DNA from: Chthonomonas sp. UBA2362
Lineage (GTDB): Bacteria; Armatimonadota; Fimbriimonadia; Fimbriimonadales; Fimbriimonadaceae
Length of the DNA: 64,000 nt
Direction of reading: 5' to 3'
NCBI GenBank assembly: GCA_002344135.1
Contig: DDTO01000002.1
Location: 360,794 to 424,793, forward strand
Shown here piece after piece: positions 34,393 to 43,345 of the stretch. The notes under the pieces are model-generated. The model saw only the letters and a list, made by a program, of their open reading frames with translations. It had not been told where the DNA came from and searched no databases. Every line of letters begins with the position of its first letter. Position 1 is the first letter of the stretch. The translations under genes were made by a program, and so were the position numbers.

Positions 34393-35712
34393 ATGAGTCA
34401 ACCCGCGCCGAGAAGCAATTTCGTCCAGACGATGCTCATCGTCGCCGTGCTGTTCCTGGGCTACCAGGCCCTGTTCGGCAGCCGCCCGCCCGAGCCTCGC
34501 AGCAGCGAAAAGATCTACGCGGCGATGCAGACGCTACACCGGGAGATCAAGGACCAGTCGATCGCGATCGAACTCCCCAAGTTCGAGCAAAAGCTCCGCG
34601 AAGAAGCGAAAACGAAGAAGACTCCGGATGCCGACGTCGAGGCCCGATTGATGGATGCCACCGTCCTTGTCGCTGCCACCCAGTTCCGCGCCGCCGTCCA
34701 ACGCAACGACATCAACCGAGCCAACGCGGCTTTCATGACTCTTCACCAGAAGTCTCGCGCGAACGAGTTCAAGCCGATCTGGAAGCGTGAGGTCGCCCTC
34801 GTTCCTCATGCCCAGTTCCCTGACAAGGTCACGACACCCGAGAAACTGTACGCCACCGTTATTGAAGACCTCGATGGAAGGAATCGTCGAGACCTCGTCT
34901 TCGGCTTGGCTCGTGGCTACGCGATCATCGACTTCCTGGTCGGTCTCACCGGACGAATGCCGGGATTCAGCTACGCCTTCGCTGCCCTGCTCTTGGCGAT
35001 CATGGTTCGCGCCACCATCTGGCCCCTCACGCAACGGCAACTCGTCTTCTCGCGCCAGATGCAGCAGCTGATCCCGCTGGTCAACGAGCTGAAGGAAAAG
35101 TACAAGGGCAACCCGGCCGAGCTCAACGTTAAGACGATGGAGCTTTACCGCACGTACGGCATCAACCCTGCTGCCGGCTGCTGGCCCGCCTTGCTCCAGA
35201 TGCCCTTGTTCCTCTTCGTGTACCAGTGCATGGTCCACTACCGCTTCGAGTTTCGGCAGGGCACCTTCCTCTGGATCAACCCAAACACGGCTTCCGTCAC
35301 CGGCGGATGGACTGCGCCGAACCTGGGCGAAATGGACTACCCCCTCCTCGTGATCTACGGAATCACGATGATGGCCACCACCTTGCTCAGCCCCGTGAGC
35401 GACCCCGCCAACGCCCGCCAGCAGCGCGTGATGGGGATCAGCATCTCGCTCCTCTTCACCGTTCTCATGTTCTTCTGGCCGCTCCCGTCGGCCTTCGTTC
35501 TGTACTGGATCTGCACCAACCTGCTTTCGACGTTCCAGTCCCTGCGCGCTTACCGCATGCCCGTCGAGCCTCTCGTCAAGAAGAACGCGCCCAACGGCGC
35601 CGTCTTCCCCTTCCCCGCCAAGAACGGAAAGGGCGATTCGGCGGGTCATACGAATGGGGTCTTTAAGAGTACCGGCGCGCCAAAAATCCAAAAGCCCAAG
35701 AAGAAGAAGTAA
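34393..35712 (+). CDS. yidC: membrane protein insertase YidC
   Basis: This 439-residue YidC/Oxa1 insertase has an N-terminal helix (MLIVAVLFLGYQALFG) and a soluble region of about 150 residues, shorter than the E. coli P1 domain. The core begins FAALLLAIMVRATIWPLTQRQLVFSRQMQQL, where the arginine in MVRATIWPLT is the expected hydrophilic-groove residue. Conserved NPAAGCWPALLQMPLFLFVY and AFVLYWICTNLLSTFQ follow. The basic tail (KIQKPKKKK) may bind ribosomes. Confidence 0.95.
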   Translation: MSQPAPRSNFVQTMLIVAVLFLGYQALFGSRPPEPRSSEKIYAAMQTLHREIKDQSIAIELPKFEQKLREEAKTKKTPDADVEARLMDATVLVAATQFRAAVQRNDINRANAAFMTLHQKSRANEFKPIWKREVALVPHAQFPDKVTTPEKLYATVIEDLDGRNRRDLVFGLARGYAIIDFLVGLTGRMPGFSYAFAALLLAIMVRATIWPLTQRQLVFSRQMQQLIPLVNELKEKYKGNPAELNVKTMELYRTYGINPAAGCWPALLQMPLFLFVYQCMVHYRFEFRQGTFLWINPNTASVTGGWTAPNLGEMDYPLLVIYGITMMATTLLSPVSDPANARQQRVMGISISLLFTVLMFFWPLPSAFVLYWICTNLLSTFQSLRAYRMPVEPLVKKNAPNGAVFPFPAKNGKGDSAGHTNGVFKSTGAPKIQKPKKKK

Positions 35713-35735
35713 GCCCCGCCCCCCTAACGAGATTT

Positions 35736-36560
35736 ATGGAAACCATCGAAGTTCAAGGAAAAAGCCTCGACGAAGCCAAACGGACCGCCGCCGAAAAGCT
35801 CGGTGTCGAAATCGACAGGATCGCCGCCGAAGTTCTGGAGGAGAGCAAGGGCCTCTTCGGAAAGGCTGTCGTAAGAATCCGGGCCAGCGTCCAAGAGATT
35901 GTTGCAAAGCCCAAAGGCCGCGCCCCCAAGGCGGAGAAGTCGCCGGAGCCCGCGTCTGAACCCGAACCCAAGCCAAAGCGAGTTGCCAAGCCCAAACCCG
36001 AACCTGCCAAACCGGCCCGGGCGGTCAAGAAGGCCCCCGAGCCCACCGTAGTCCCCAGCGAGGACGGCGAGGACGACGAGGTCGAGCGAGAGGAGGTCGT
36101 GGCGACCGACGAGGACGCCGGGGATCTAGCCGAGATCGTGAACGAAATCCTCGAGCTCTCAGACCTGAAGGCGACCGTCAAACCCACGGGGCTCAATGGT
36201 CGCTACGTCAATCTCGAACTCGACGGCAAAGACGTGGCCTATATCGTCGGCAAGCACGGCGAGGTGCTCAACGCCTTCCAGTATCTGGTCAACGTTATCG
36301 CTGCCCGTCAGCTCGAAAACGGCGTTCGCGTGACATTGGACGGCAACAACTACCGTCGCCGCCGTGAAGAGGCTCTGTGCAACCTCGCCGTACAAATCGC
36401 CGAGCAAGTCCGCTCTCGCGGAGAGGAGGCAGTGCTCGACGCGCTGCCCGCTTTCGAGCGTCGAATCGTTCACAAAGCCCTTTCGGAGTTCGACGGCGTG
36501 TCGACCTACAGTGAGGGTGAGGAGCCGAACCGCCGCGTCGTCATCGCGCCGGAAGAGTAG
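35736..36560 (+). CDS. jag: Jag/KhpB RNA-binding protein (Jag_N, KH, R3H)
   Basis: The 274-residue protein has a Jag N-terminal domain (METIEVQGKSLDEAKRTAAE ... ESKGLFGKAVVRIRA), a ~75-residue Pro/Glu/Lys linker, then a KH-like domain with the GKHG loop (IVGKHGEVLNAFQYLVN) and an R3H-type end (LPAFERRIVHKALSEF). KhpB binds RNA and influences cell division and elongation in Gram-positives. It follows yidC as in most bacteria. Confidence 0.93.
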   Translation: METIEVQGKSLDEAKRTAAEKLGVEIDRIAAEVLEESKGLFGKAVVRIRASVQEIVAKPKGRAPKAEKSPEPASEPEPKPKRVAKPKPEPAKPARAVKKAPEPTVVPSEDGEDDEVEREEVVATDEDAGDLAEIVNEILELSDLKATVKPTGLNGRYVNLELDGKDVAYIVGKHGEVLNAFQYLVNVIAARQLENGVRVTLDGNNYRRRREEALCNLAVQIAEQVRSRGEEAVLDALPAFERRIVHKALSEFDGVSTYSEGEEPNRRVVIAPEE

Positions 36561-36605
36561 CGAAAGTTCCGCCCGGGGTTTTGCAGGCCGTCCCCAGATC
36601 GAGGG

Positions 36606-37490
36606 TCATCTCTTTCTGAGCACGAGGGCCGTTTGGAACGTGCCGTAGGCTTCTTCCGTAACGGACACGACCTCGAAAATGCCGTCCAGTTGCCCCAAGA
36701 GCCAGGCGCGGTCGTAGAAGACCTGAGAGCCGATCGAGCGGCCCACCGTGAACACGGCGTAGGGCTTCTTGATGTAGCTTTGGTAGTTCTCGTCCACCGC
36801 TAAGAACTTGCCCGTGGGAGATTCTTTGAGCCTGCCCTCGAAGATCTCGATCGTGTGTTCGTCATGGATCGTGACGTAGGCGAGCCCGCCCGGCTTGAGG
36901 ACTCGGCGTAGTTCCAAGAACCAGCTGTCGGCCTGGTCATCGATGTGCGTGAACAGCGATCCGGCATAGATGAGGTCGAACGTGTTGTCCTCGAATGGCA
37001 AGTGGGGCTGCGTCGTGGTGGTGGCAAACTTGAACGGGGGGCTCAGGTTCATCTTGCACCACGAGATATCGCCGGCATGGATGTCTACCCCCCAGAATTC
37101 GGCTTTCTCGGCGTCATCCTTGAACCAGCGGAGTATGCGAGCGGTGGAGCAGCCAAAGTCCAAGATCAGTTGACCCGGCTGGACTCGGAAGCCCACCTCC
37201 CCGAGAATCTTCATCATCATCTCGTGGTCGCGTTTTCCACCGTCGAGGTAGGCCTGGAGTCCGTTCGGTGTATGCCGAAGGTTCTTCAAGAGGATCGGCG
37301 CGGGCAAGCCTGGTTCGGCAATCTCAGCTTGGCCCGAATTGTTCCGCTCGATAATGAAGGAGTTGGCCTCCTCGTCGTATGCGATGAACTTACCGGTAAG
37401 GGACGGGTTGTTCGGGATCTCGATGCGAATATCCCGCAGCGCCTTTCGATAAAGGGGGCTTAAGAGCCTTCTAACAATGGAACGCGCCAA
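36606..37490 (-). CDS. SAM-dependent class I methyltransferase
   Basis: The 294-residue protein has the methyltransferase motif I variant ILDFGCSTARILRWF near residue 110, motif II region FWGVDIHAGDISWC, and motif IV FDLIYAGSLFTHIDDQADSWFLELRRVLKPGG. The substrate is unknown; the ~90-residue N-terminal part has no known domain. It starts at TTG 37490, supported by a strong GGAGGT ribosome site 8 nt upstream. Confidence 0.85.
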   Translation of the reverse strand: MARSIVRRLLSPLYRKALRDIRIEIPNNPSLTGKFIAYDEEANSFIIERNNSGQAEIAEPGLPAPILLKNLRHTPNGLQAYLDGGKRDHEMMMKILGEVGFRVQPGQLILDFGCSTARILRWFKDDAEKAEFWGVDIHAGDISWCKMNLSPPFKFATTTTQPHLPFEDNTFDLIYAGSLFTHIDDQADSWFLELRRVLKPGGLAYVTIHDEHTIEIFEGRLKESPTGKFLAVDENYQSYIKKPYAVFTVGRSIGSQVFYDRAWLLGQLDGIFEVVSVTEEAYGTFQTALVLRKR

Positions 37491-37679
37491 TCTTCTTTAC
37501 CTCCGATCCGCAATCGATGATACACCAGGTGTGGACTGGGCCAAGGACTTGCCAAGCGTGTTTTCGGTCGCTGCGGATGCGCACCACAGGTTCGCCTGAA
37601 GGAGCGGCGAACTTGGATCAATGCCAGCTGAGAGTGGGGAGGCGCCCTCGCCGCGAGCGGGCATAATCGGGGACGACCG

Positions 37680-38642
37680 ATGAGAAGGATCGCCGTCATT
37701 ACGAGCGGGGGGGATGCGCCGGGGATGAACGCGGCGATTCGCGGGGTCGTTCGTGCCGCGATTGCTCGGGGAGCCGAAATCCTCGGCTTCCTTCATGGCT
37801 ATCGGGGAATCATCGCGAACGAAGCGATCCCCCTGGACTCCAAGGCGGTGGGCGGAATCATCACCTTCGGCGGAACCGTTCTCCGCACTGCCAGAAGCAA
37901 GGAGTTTCAAACCGCGGAGGGGCGGATGCAGGCCCTCGAAGTGCTCAAGGAGAACGACATCGAGGGCCTCGTCGTCATCGGCGGCGACGGCTCGCTCACG
38001 GGCGCACGGACTCTCTTCGAAGAGTTCGGCTTCCCGGTAGTCGGTATCCCGGGTTCGATCGACAACGATATCGCCGGAACCGACTACTCGGTTGGGTTCG
38101 ACACCGCTGTCAACACGGCGCTGTCGGCGATCGACCGCGTGCGTGACACCGCCTATAGCCACGAGCGAGTTTTCGTCATCGAAGTGATGGGACGCCGCAA
38201 CGGCTTCATCGCGCTCGAAGTCGGATTGGCCGGTGGCGCGGAGGCGGTGATCATTCCCGAGGTGCCCTATTCGCTTCTGGAGATCTGCGACAACCTGCGA
38301 AAGATGCGCCAGAAAGGCAAACGTAGTTCGATCATCGTGGTCGCAGAAGGAGCGGCGAGGGCCGCGGACATCAAGGACTTCGTCCAGAAGACCACCGGCT
38401 TCGAGGCGCGCTACCTGGTGCTGGGGCACATGCAGCGGGGCGGCTCGCCGACGGCCTTCGACCGAGTGCTCGGGATCCGGCTGGGCAGCCATGCGGCTCA
38501 CCGCCTTCTTTCCGGCTTCACCGGCGAAATGGTGGGGGTAGACGGGACGAAGCTGGTGACGCACCCGCTCAGCTACGTCTTGAGCACCGAGCGGACCGTC
38601 GATCCTGAGAAACTCCATCTGGTCACAGCCATGGCGGTCTAG
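37680..38642 (+). CDS. pfkA: ATP-dependent 6-phosphofructokinase
   Basis: This 320-residue PfkA phosphorylates fructose 6-phosphate. It has ITSGGDAPGMNAAIRG, the GGDGS nucleotide motif at 101-105 (the glycine typical of ATP rather than PPi use), the catalytic GIPGSIDNDI and the C-terminal GHMQRGGSPTAFDRVLG. It complements the class I aldolase at 6316. CATAAT (37662-37667) precedes the start by 12 nt. Confidence 0.95.
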   Translation: MRRIAVITSGGDAPGMNAAIRGVVRAAIARGAEILGFLHGYRGIIANEAIPLDSKAVGGIITFGGTVLRTARSKEFQTAEGRMQALEVLKENDIEGLVVIGGDGSLTGARTLFEEFGFPVVGIPGSIDNDIAGTDYSVGFDTAVNTALSAIDRVRDTAYSHERVFVIEVMGRRNGFIALEVGLAGGAEAVIIPEVPYSLLEICDNLRKMRQKGKRSSIIVVAEGAARAADIKDFVQKTTGFEARYLVLGHMQRGGSPTAFDRVLGIRLGSHAAHRLLSGFTGEMVGVDGTKLVTHPLSYVLSTERTVDPEKLHLVTAMAV

Positions 38643-38647
38643 GCTCT

Positions 38648-38676
38648 TGGAGTGCGCGGGCCAGACCGCGCTCTCG
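38648..38676 (+). repeat. dispersed hairpin repeat, copy C
   Basis: TGGAGTGCGCGGGC, CA, GACCGCGCT, then CTCG. It differs from copy A at 781-809 only in the loop and one base near the end. It lies between the pfkA stop and the tRNA-Ile promoter. Confidence 0.6.
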
Positions 38677-38705
38677 ATTCGCCGGGACCACGATCCGACT
38701 TAGGG

Positions 38706-38711
38706 TATATT
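38706..38711 (+). promoter_or_regulatory. -10 box of tRNA-Ile
   Basis: TATATT lies 11 nt before the mature tRNA 5' end. A clear -35 is not visible. Confidence 0.5.
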
Positions 38712-38722
38712 CTGCATCTCTC

Positions 38723-38799
<77 letters not shown>

Positions 38800-38912
38800 A
38801 TTCCCCACCGGACGTGGAAAGGCCGTGGGATTCCCTCGTTCTCTCGGCTACGATCGGGGACTTGATTCCGTCAGAATCATAGGGCGGCCGCGTTGGGCCG
38901 TTCGCCTTTTCG

Positions 38913-41900
38913 ATGTCGTTCGTTCACATCCACAATCACACCGAGTACAGCCTCCTCGACGGGGCGAATCGGATTCCTCAGATGGTCTCTCGCGCGAGGG
39001 AACTGGGGATGGATTCGCTTGCCATCACCGATCACGGCGTGATGTTCGGAGTGATGGAGTTCTACTTCGAGTGCAAGAAGCAGGGCATCAAACCACTGCT
39101 CGGAATGGAGGCTTACGTAGCCCCGGAGGGACGGCACGTCAAAGCTGGCCGGGAGGAGAATCAGAACCGGCACCTCGTGCTTCTGGCGCGGAACCTGGAG
39201 GGCTACCGGAATCTTTGCAAGCTGCACTCGGTGGCGGCGCTGGAGGGCTTCTACTACAAACCGCGGATCGATCGAAACCTGCTCCGGGAGCATTCGGCGG
39301 GGCTTATCGGTACGAGCGCGTGCCTAGGAAGCGAGATCTGCCAGGAACTCCTCGAAGGCACCTTCGATCGGGCACAGTGGCTGGCCGGCGAATACAAGGA
39401 GATCTTCGACGAGGGCTGTTTCTTCATCGAATTGCAGGATCACCGGCTGCCTGACCAGGCAAAAATCAAGGACGGCCTCCTGCGCATCGCTCGCGACCTC
39501 AATCTACCGCTGGTGGCGACCAACGACGCCCACTACCTCTGCCGAGGCGACCACGAAGCCCACGACGTGCTGCTGTGCGTGGGCACGGGACGGCTGAAGG
39601 CCGACGAGAAGCGCCTTCGGTTCGACACAGAGGAGTTCTATCTGAAGTCGCCCACGGAGATGGCCGAGTTGTTCGCCGACCATCCGGAGGCGTTGGAGAA
39701 CACTCTTCGGATCGCGGAGATGTGCGAATTGGAGTTGGGGCAGCAGCGGGCCTTGATGCCGACCCCGGAGATGCCCGTAGGAGAGACGCCACGGACCTAC
39801 CTCCGCAAGCTTGCCGAAGAAGGCCTACGCTCACGGCTGCCGAAGGCGGACGATGAAGCGCACCGGCGGCTGGAGTACGAACTCGGAGTAATCGAGAAAA
39901 CCGGCTTCGAGGATTACTTCCTCCTCGTGCGAGAGTTCGCCGATTTCACCCGCGCTCAGGGCATCTATTACGGAGTGCGAGGCTCCGCTGCAGGTTCGCT
40001 GGTCTCGTACACGCTGGGCATCACCGACGTCGATCCACTCCAATACGACTTGACCTTCGAACGGTTTCTGAACCCCGAACGGATCAGCATGCCGGACATC
40101 GACATGGATTTCGAGGACACCCGTCGCGACGAGGTGATCCGCTGGGTGACCGAGCGCTACGGAAGCGAGCGCGTGGCCCAGATCGTGACTTTCGGGACGC
40201 TCGGAGCCAAAGCCGCGATCAAGGACGCGGGACGGGTGATGGGGTATTCACCACAAGACACCGACCGCATCTGCAAGACGATCGCCAACGTGCCAGGCAT
40301 GACGCTCGCCAAGGCGCTCGAAGAGGGCAACGAGTTTCGCCAAATGGTGGAAAGCGAAGAGCGAGTGTCCAGCCTGGTGGACGTGGCGAGGTCCATCGAG
40401 GGGCTGAGCCGTCACTGCGGAGTGCACGCCGCGGGCATCGTCATCTCGCGCGACCCGCTTCAGGAGCATATCCCGCTCTATCGCGGAAACGATGGCCAGC
40501 CAATCACCGCCTTCGAAATGGGGATCCTCGAAAAGATCGGTCTCCTGAAAATGGACTTCCTCGGCCTGAGCAACCTGACCGTGCTAGCCAAGACGATCGA
40601 GAACGTTAACCGTTATCGAGGTGAGGCGGCTCGACCGCTGGGCACCGCCGACATCCCTTTCGACGACGAAGCGACCTTCGAAATGTTGGGCGGAGGCGAC
40701 ACGATCGGCGTCTTCCAGTTGGAATCTGCGGGGATGCGCCGTGCGATCGTCGAACTGAAGCCGAAGTCGGTGAAAGAACTCGCGGCCCTCGTCGCCCTCT
40801 ACCGGCCCGGACCGATGGACCACATTCCGACCTATATCGGCAACAAGCATGGACGCAGTCAGCCGGACTACGCCGACGAACGGATGCGGCCGATCCTCGA
40901 GGAAACGAATGGCGTGATCGTCTATCAGGACCAAGTCCTGAAGCTCGTGCAAGCGCTAGCGGGCTTCAGCCTGGGCCGGGCAGACATCCTGAGGCGGGCG
41001 ATGGGCAAGAAGGACAAGGCCGCGATGGACTCGATGAAGGTCGAGTTTATGAACGGGTGCCAGGAGCGTGGGGTCACCGGCGAGGCCGCCGAGAAGGTGT
41101 GGGAACTGCTCTTGCCTTTCGCAGGCTACGCCTTCAACAAAGCCCACGCCGTCTGCTATGCGATCCTCGCATACCAGACCGCCTACCTAAAGGCCAACTA
41201 CCCCGTGGAGTACATGGCGGCCCTCTTGGCGGTATACCGCTCGAAGGAAGACCGCGTCACCGCCTTTATCGAGGAGTGCCGCCGCAAGGGGATCGCGGTC
41301 CTTCCGCCCGACATCGGTCTCTCGGGAGCGGACTTTACTATCGAAAGCGCGGCTACTCCCTCGACGAACGGAAAGAAAGCCAAGAAGTCGTCGGAATCGC
41401 GCTCGATTCGGTTCGGTTTGGCGGCGATCAAAGGAGTCGGAGAGGGGATCGTGTCGAATCTGCTTCATGAGCGGACGACAGGTCCGTTCACGCACCTCTA
41501 CGAATTCTGCGAGCGCATGAAGCCCTACGGCATGAATCGAACCGCGCTCGATGCCATGATAAAGGCAGGCGCGCTGGACTGCATCGATAGGAATCGAGCC
41601 CGGCTGCTTGAGTTCTCGGAAGCCGGGATGGCTTTCGCCGATGTGGCTCTGCGAAATCGCGAGGCGGGCCAGGAATCGCTTTTCGGAGGCGGCGAACAAA
41701 CGACTTCGGCCCACTACCCCACATTGCCCGATCGAGAGCCGTTGAGTCGAAGTCAAGCCCTCGCGATGGAAAAGGAGGTCCTCGGCATCTTCGTTTCGGA
41801 CCATCCCCTGCGCGGGTACGAGCATTCCATTCGATCCGTCGCGACACATCGCTGTGGGCAGATCGCCGAGCTCGAAGAGGGAACTCCCGTGAAGCTGGCA

Positions 41901-42458
41901 GGGCTGATCGCCAACCTGCGAGCGATCACGACCAAGCGTGGCGACCGGATGGCGAGCCTCGTCCTCGAGGACCTGAGTGGCCAGGCCGCCTGCACCGTGT
42001 TTGCGGCGACCTATGCGAAACTGAAGGACGTGCTCGAGAAAGACCGCGTTGTTCGTCTTTCCGGGGTGGTCACCCATCGTGAGCGCACCGTCAATGGCGG
42101 CGAGCGGCAAGTCGAGGTTCGGGTCGAGGATCTGTCGGTCGTCGATGCGATGCCCACCGCCGAGCTTCAGGACGACGAAAACACGGAGGGGACGGTCGTG
42201 ATCCGTGTGGGCCGGGCGACCCGGGACCAGCTGTTGGCGCTGCGTCGCCTGATCGAGGACACGCCCGGCGAATATGGAGTGGTCGTTCAACTGGGTGGTG
42301 GCTTCGACGCGCCGCCGCTCCGGCTGCTCCACCATGTCGGAGCCGACGAAAAGTTCTTCGAGCAGGCGCGGCGGGCGGTGGCCCATTGCGAAATCGAGTT
42401 GATCCGCCGAGCCTCGCTCGTCTCGACCGGATTCGAGGCCGAGGAGATGCTCGCTTGA
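38913..42458 (+). CDS. dnaE: DNA polymerase III alpha subunit
   Basis: This 1181-residue DnaE is the replicative polymerase. The PHP domain opens HIHNHTEYSLLDGANRI and keeps metal-binding histidines (ITDHG, NDAHYL), so it may have its own proofreading activity as in Thermus. The palm contains PDIDMDFEDTRRDE, and GVRGSAAGSLVSYTLGI and FNKAHAVCYAILAYQTAYLK are the usual landmarks. An OB domain near the C-terminus begins VKLAGLIANLRAITTKRGDRM. Its TGA overlaps the TTG of the next gene. No ribosome site or close -10 box is obvious. Confidence 0.97.
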   Translation: MSFVHIHNHTEYSLLDGANRIPQMVSRARELGMDSLAITDHGVMFGVMEFYFECKKQGIKPLLGMEAYVAPEGRHVKAGREENQNRHLVLLARNLEGYRNLCKLHSVAALEGFYYKPRIDRNLLREHSAGLIGTSACLGSEICQELLEGTFDRAQWLAGEYKEIFDEGCFFIELQDHRLPDQAKIKDGLLRIARDLNLPLVATNDAHYLCRGDHEAHDVLLCVGTGRLKADEKRLRFDTEEFYLKSPTEMAELFADHPEALENTLRIAEMCELELGQQRALMPTPEMPVGETPRTYLRKLAEEGLRSRLPKADDEAHRRLEYELGVIEKTGFEDYFLLVREFADFTRAQGIYYGVRGSAAGSLVSYTLGITDVDPLQYDLTFERFLNPERISMPDIDMDFEDTRRDEVIRWVTERYGSERVAQIVTFGTLGAKAAIKDAGRVMGYSPQDTDRICKTIANVPGMTLAKALEEGNEFRQMVESEERVSSLVDVARSIEGLSRHCGVHAAGIVISRDPLQEHIPLYRGNDGQPITAFEMGILEKIGLLKMDFLGLSNLTVLAKTIENVNRYRGEAARPLGTADIPFDDEATFEMLGGGDTIGVFQLESAGMRRAIVELKPKSVKELAALVALYRPGPMDHIPTYIGNKHGRSQPDYADERMRPILEETNGVIVYQDQVLKLVQALAGFSLGRADILRRAMGKKDKAAMDSMKVEFMNGCQERGVTGEAAEKVWELLLPFAGYAFNKAHAVCYAILAYQTAYLKANYPVEYMAALLAVYRSKEDRVTAFIEECRRKGIAVLPPDIGLSGADFTIESAATPSTNGKKAKKSSESRSIRFGLAAIKGVGEGIVSNLLHERTTGPFTHLYEFCERMKPYGMNRTALDAMIKAGALDCIDRNRARLLEFSEAGMAFADVALRNREAGQESLFGGGEQTTSAHYPTLPDREPLSRSQALAMEKEVLGIFVSDHPLRGYEHSIRSVATHRCGQIAELEEGTPVKLAGLIANLRAITTKRGDRMASLVLEDLSGQAACTVFAATYAKLKDVLEKDRVVRLSGVVTHRERTVNGGERQVEVRVEDLSVVDAMPTAELQDDENTEGTVVIRVGRATRDQLLALRRLIEDTPGEYGVVVQLGGGFDAPPLRLLHHVGADEKFFEQARRAVAHCEIELIRRASLVSTGFEAEEMLA

Positions 42459-43345
42459 TCGAACCGGGCGTGTATCCCGCTTCGGTCACCCCCTTCGACA
42501 GTTCTGGACGGATCGACACAGCGGGAGTCGCGCGCCTCCTGGCCCATTTCGAGGCAGCCGGCTGCAGCGGCGTGGTTCTGGCGGGCACGAACGGGGAAGG
42601 TCCCTCGCTGAGCGCGGTCGAGAAGCGCGACCTCGTCCGAGAAGCCCAAGCCGTTCGTGGCGGACTTGACCTTATCCTCGGCATCGCGACGTCCAGCCTC
42701 GACGAGGCGGTATGGCTCTCCAAGCGGGCGGCGGAATTCGGTGCGATTGCGGTGCTCGTCATGCCGCCAGGGTACTTCCGCACTGTCGAAATGGAGGGGA
42801 TCAGAGCCTGGTTCCTCCGGCTGATGGACTCCTCGCCGCTGCCGGTCATCGTTTACAACTTTCCGAAGATGACCGGGATTACTTTGGACGCCGACCTGCT
42901 GGCATCGCTCGTTCCTCACCAGCGCTTTGCCGGAGTAAAGGACAGTTCGGGCGACCGGGTCAACCTCGACGCCTACCGAAAGGCAGTTCCGCAAGGGAAG
43001 GTGTTGTTCGTCGGCGACGAACGCCTCCTCTTCGAAGCCTTGAAGGCGGGCTGGACGGGAACGATCAGCGGCGCGGCCAACGTCGTTCCCAACTGGCTGG
43101 CCGAGGTCGTCCGATTGTGGCTGGCCGCCGACTCCGAGGGCTCCGAAGCAAAATTCCACTTGGTCCTCCCGGCGATCGAAGTCATCCGCGGGCTGCCCCA
43201 ACCGGTGGGAAACAAGGCTCTGCTTCATCGGCTCGGAGTCCTCGACAGCCGGGAACCCCGCTTGCCTCTGTCGGCGCTGACCGATGACGCCTTGGCTGGC
43301 GCCATCGGCGTCTTGCGGGACCGGCTCGGCCTCTTTCCGAGCTAG
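42455..43345 (+). CDS. DapA-family aldolase (dihydrodipicolinate synthase/KDG aldolase superfamily)
   Basis: The 296-residue Schiff-base aldolase has AGTNGEGPSLS near the substrate carboxylate, VIVYNFPKMTG with the catalytic tyrosine, and FAGVKDSSGD with the Schiff-base lysine. True dihydrodipicolinate synthase has YNVPSRTG, with an arginine that binds the semialdehyde acid; here the position is methionine. A different aldehyde partner is therefore likely, and I withhold the name dapA. TTG 42455 overlaps the dnaE stop as TTGA. Confidence 0.85.
   Translation: MIEPGVYPASVTPFDSSGRIDTAGVARLLAHFEAAGCSGVVLAGTNGEGPSLSAVEKRDLVREAQAVRGGLDLILGIATSSLDEAVWLSKRAAEFGAIAVLVMPPGYFRTVEMEGIRAWFLRLMDSSPLPVIVYNFPKMTGITLDADLLASLVPHQRFAGVKDSSGDRVNLDAYRKAVPQGKVLFVGDERLLFEALKAGWTGTISGAANVVPNWLAEVVRLWLAADSEGSEAKFHLVLPAIEVIRGLPQPVGNKALLHRLGVLDSREPRLPLSALTDDALAGAIGVLRDRLGLFPS

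Noticed and set aside
41187..42386. 399-codon minus-strand open frame inside dnaE
   Set aside because: dnaE is continuous and well conserved across this stretch; no motif in the antisense frame.
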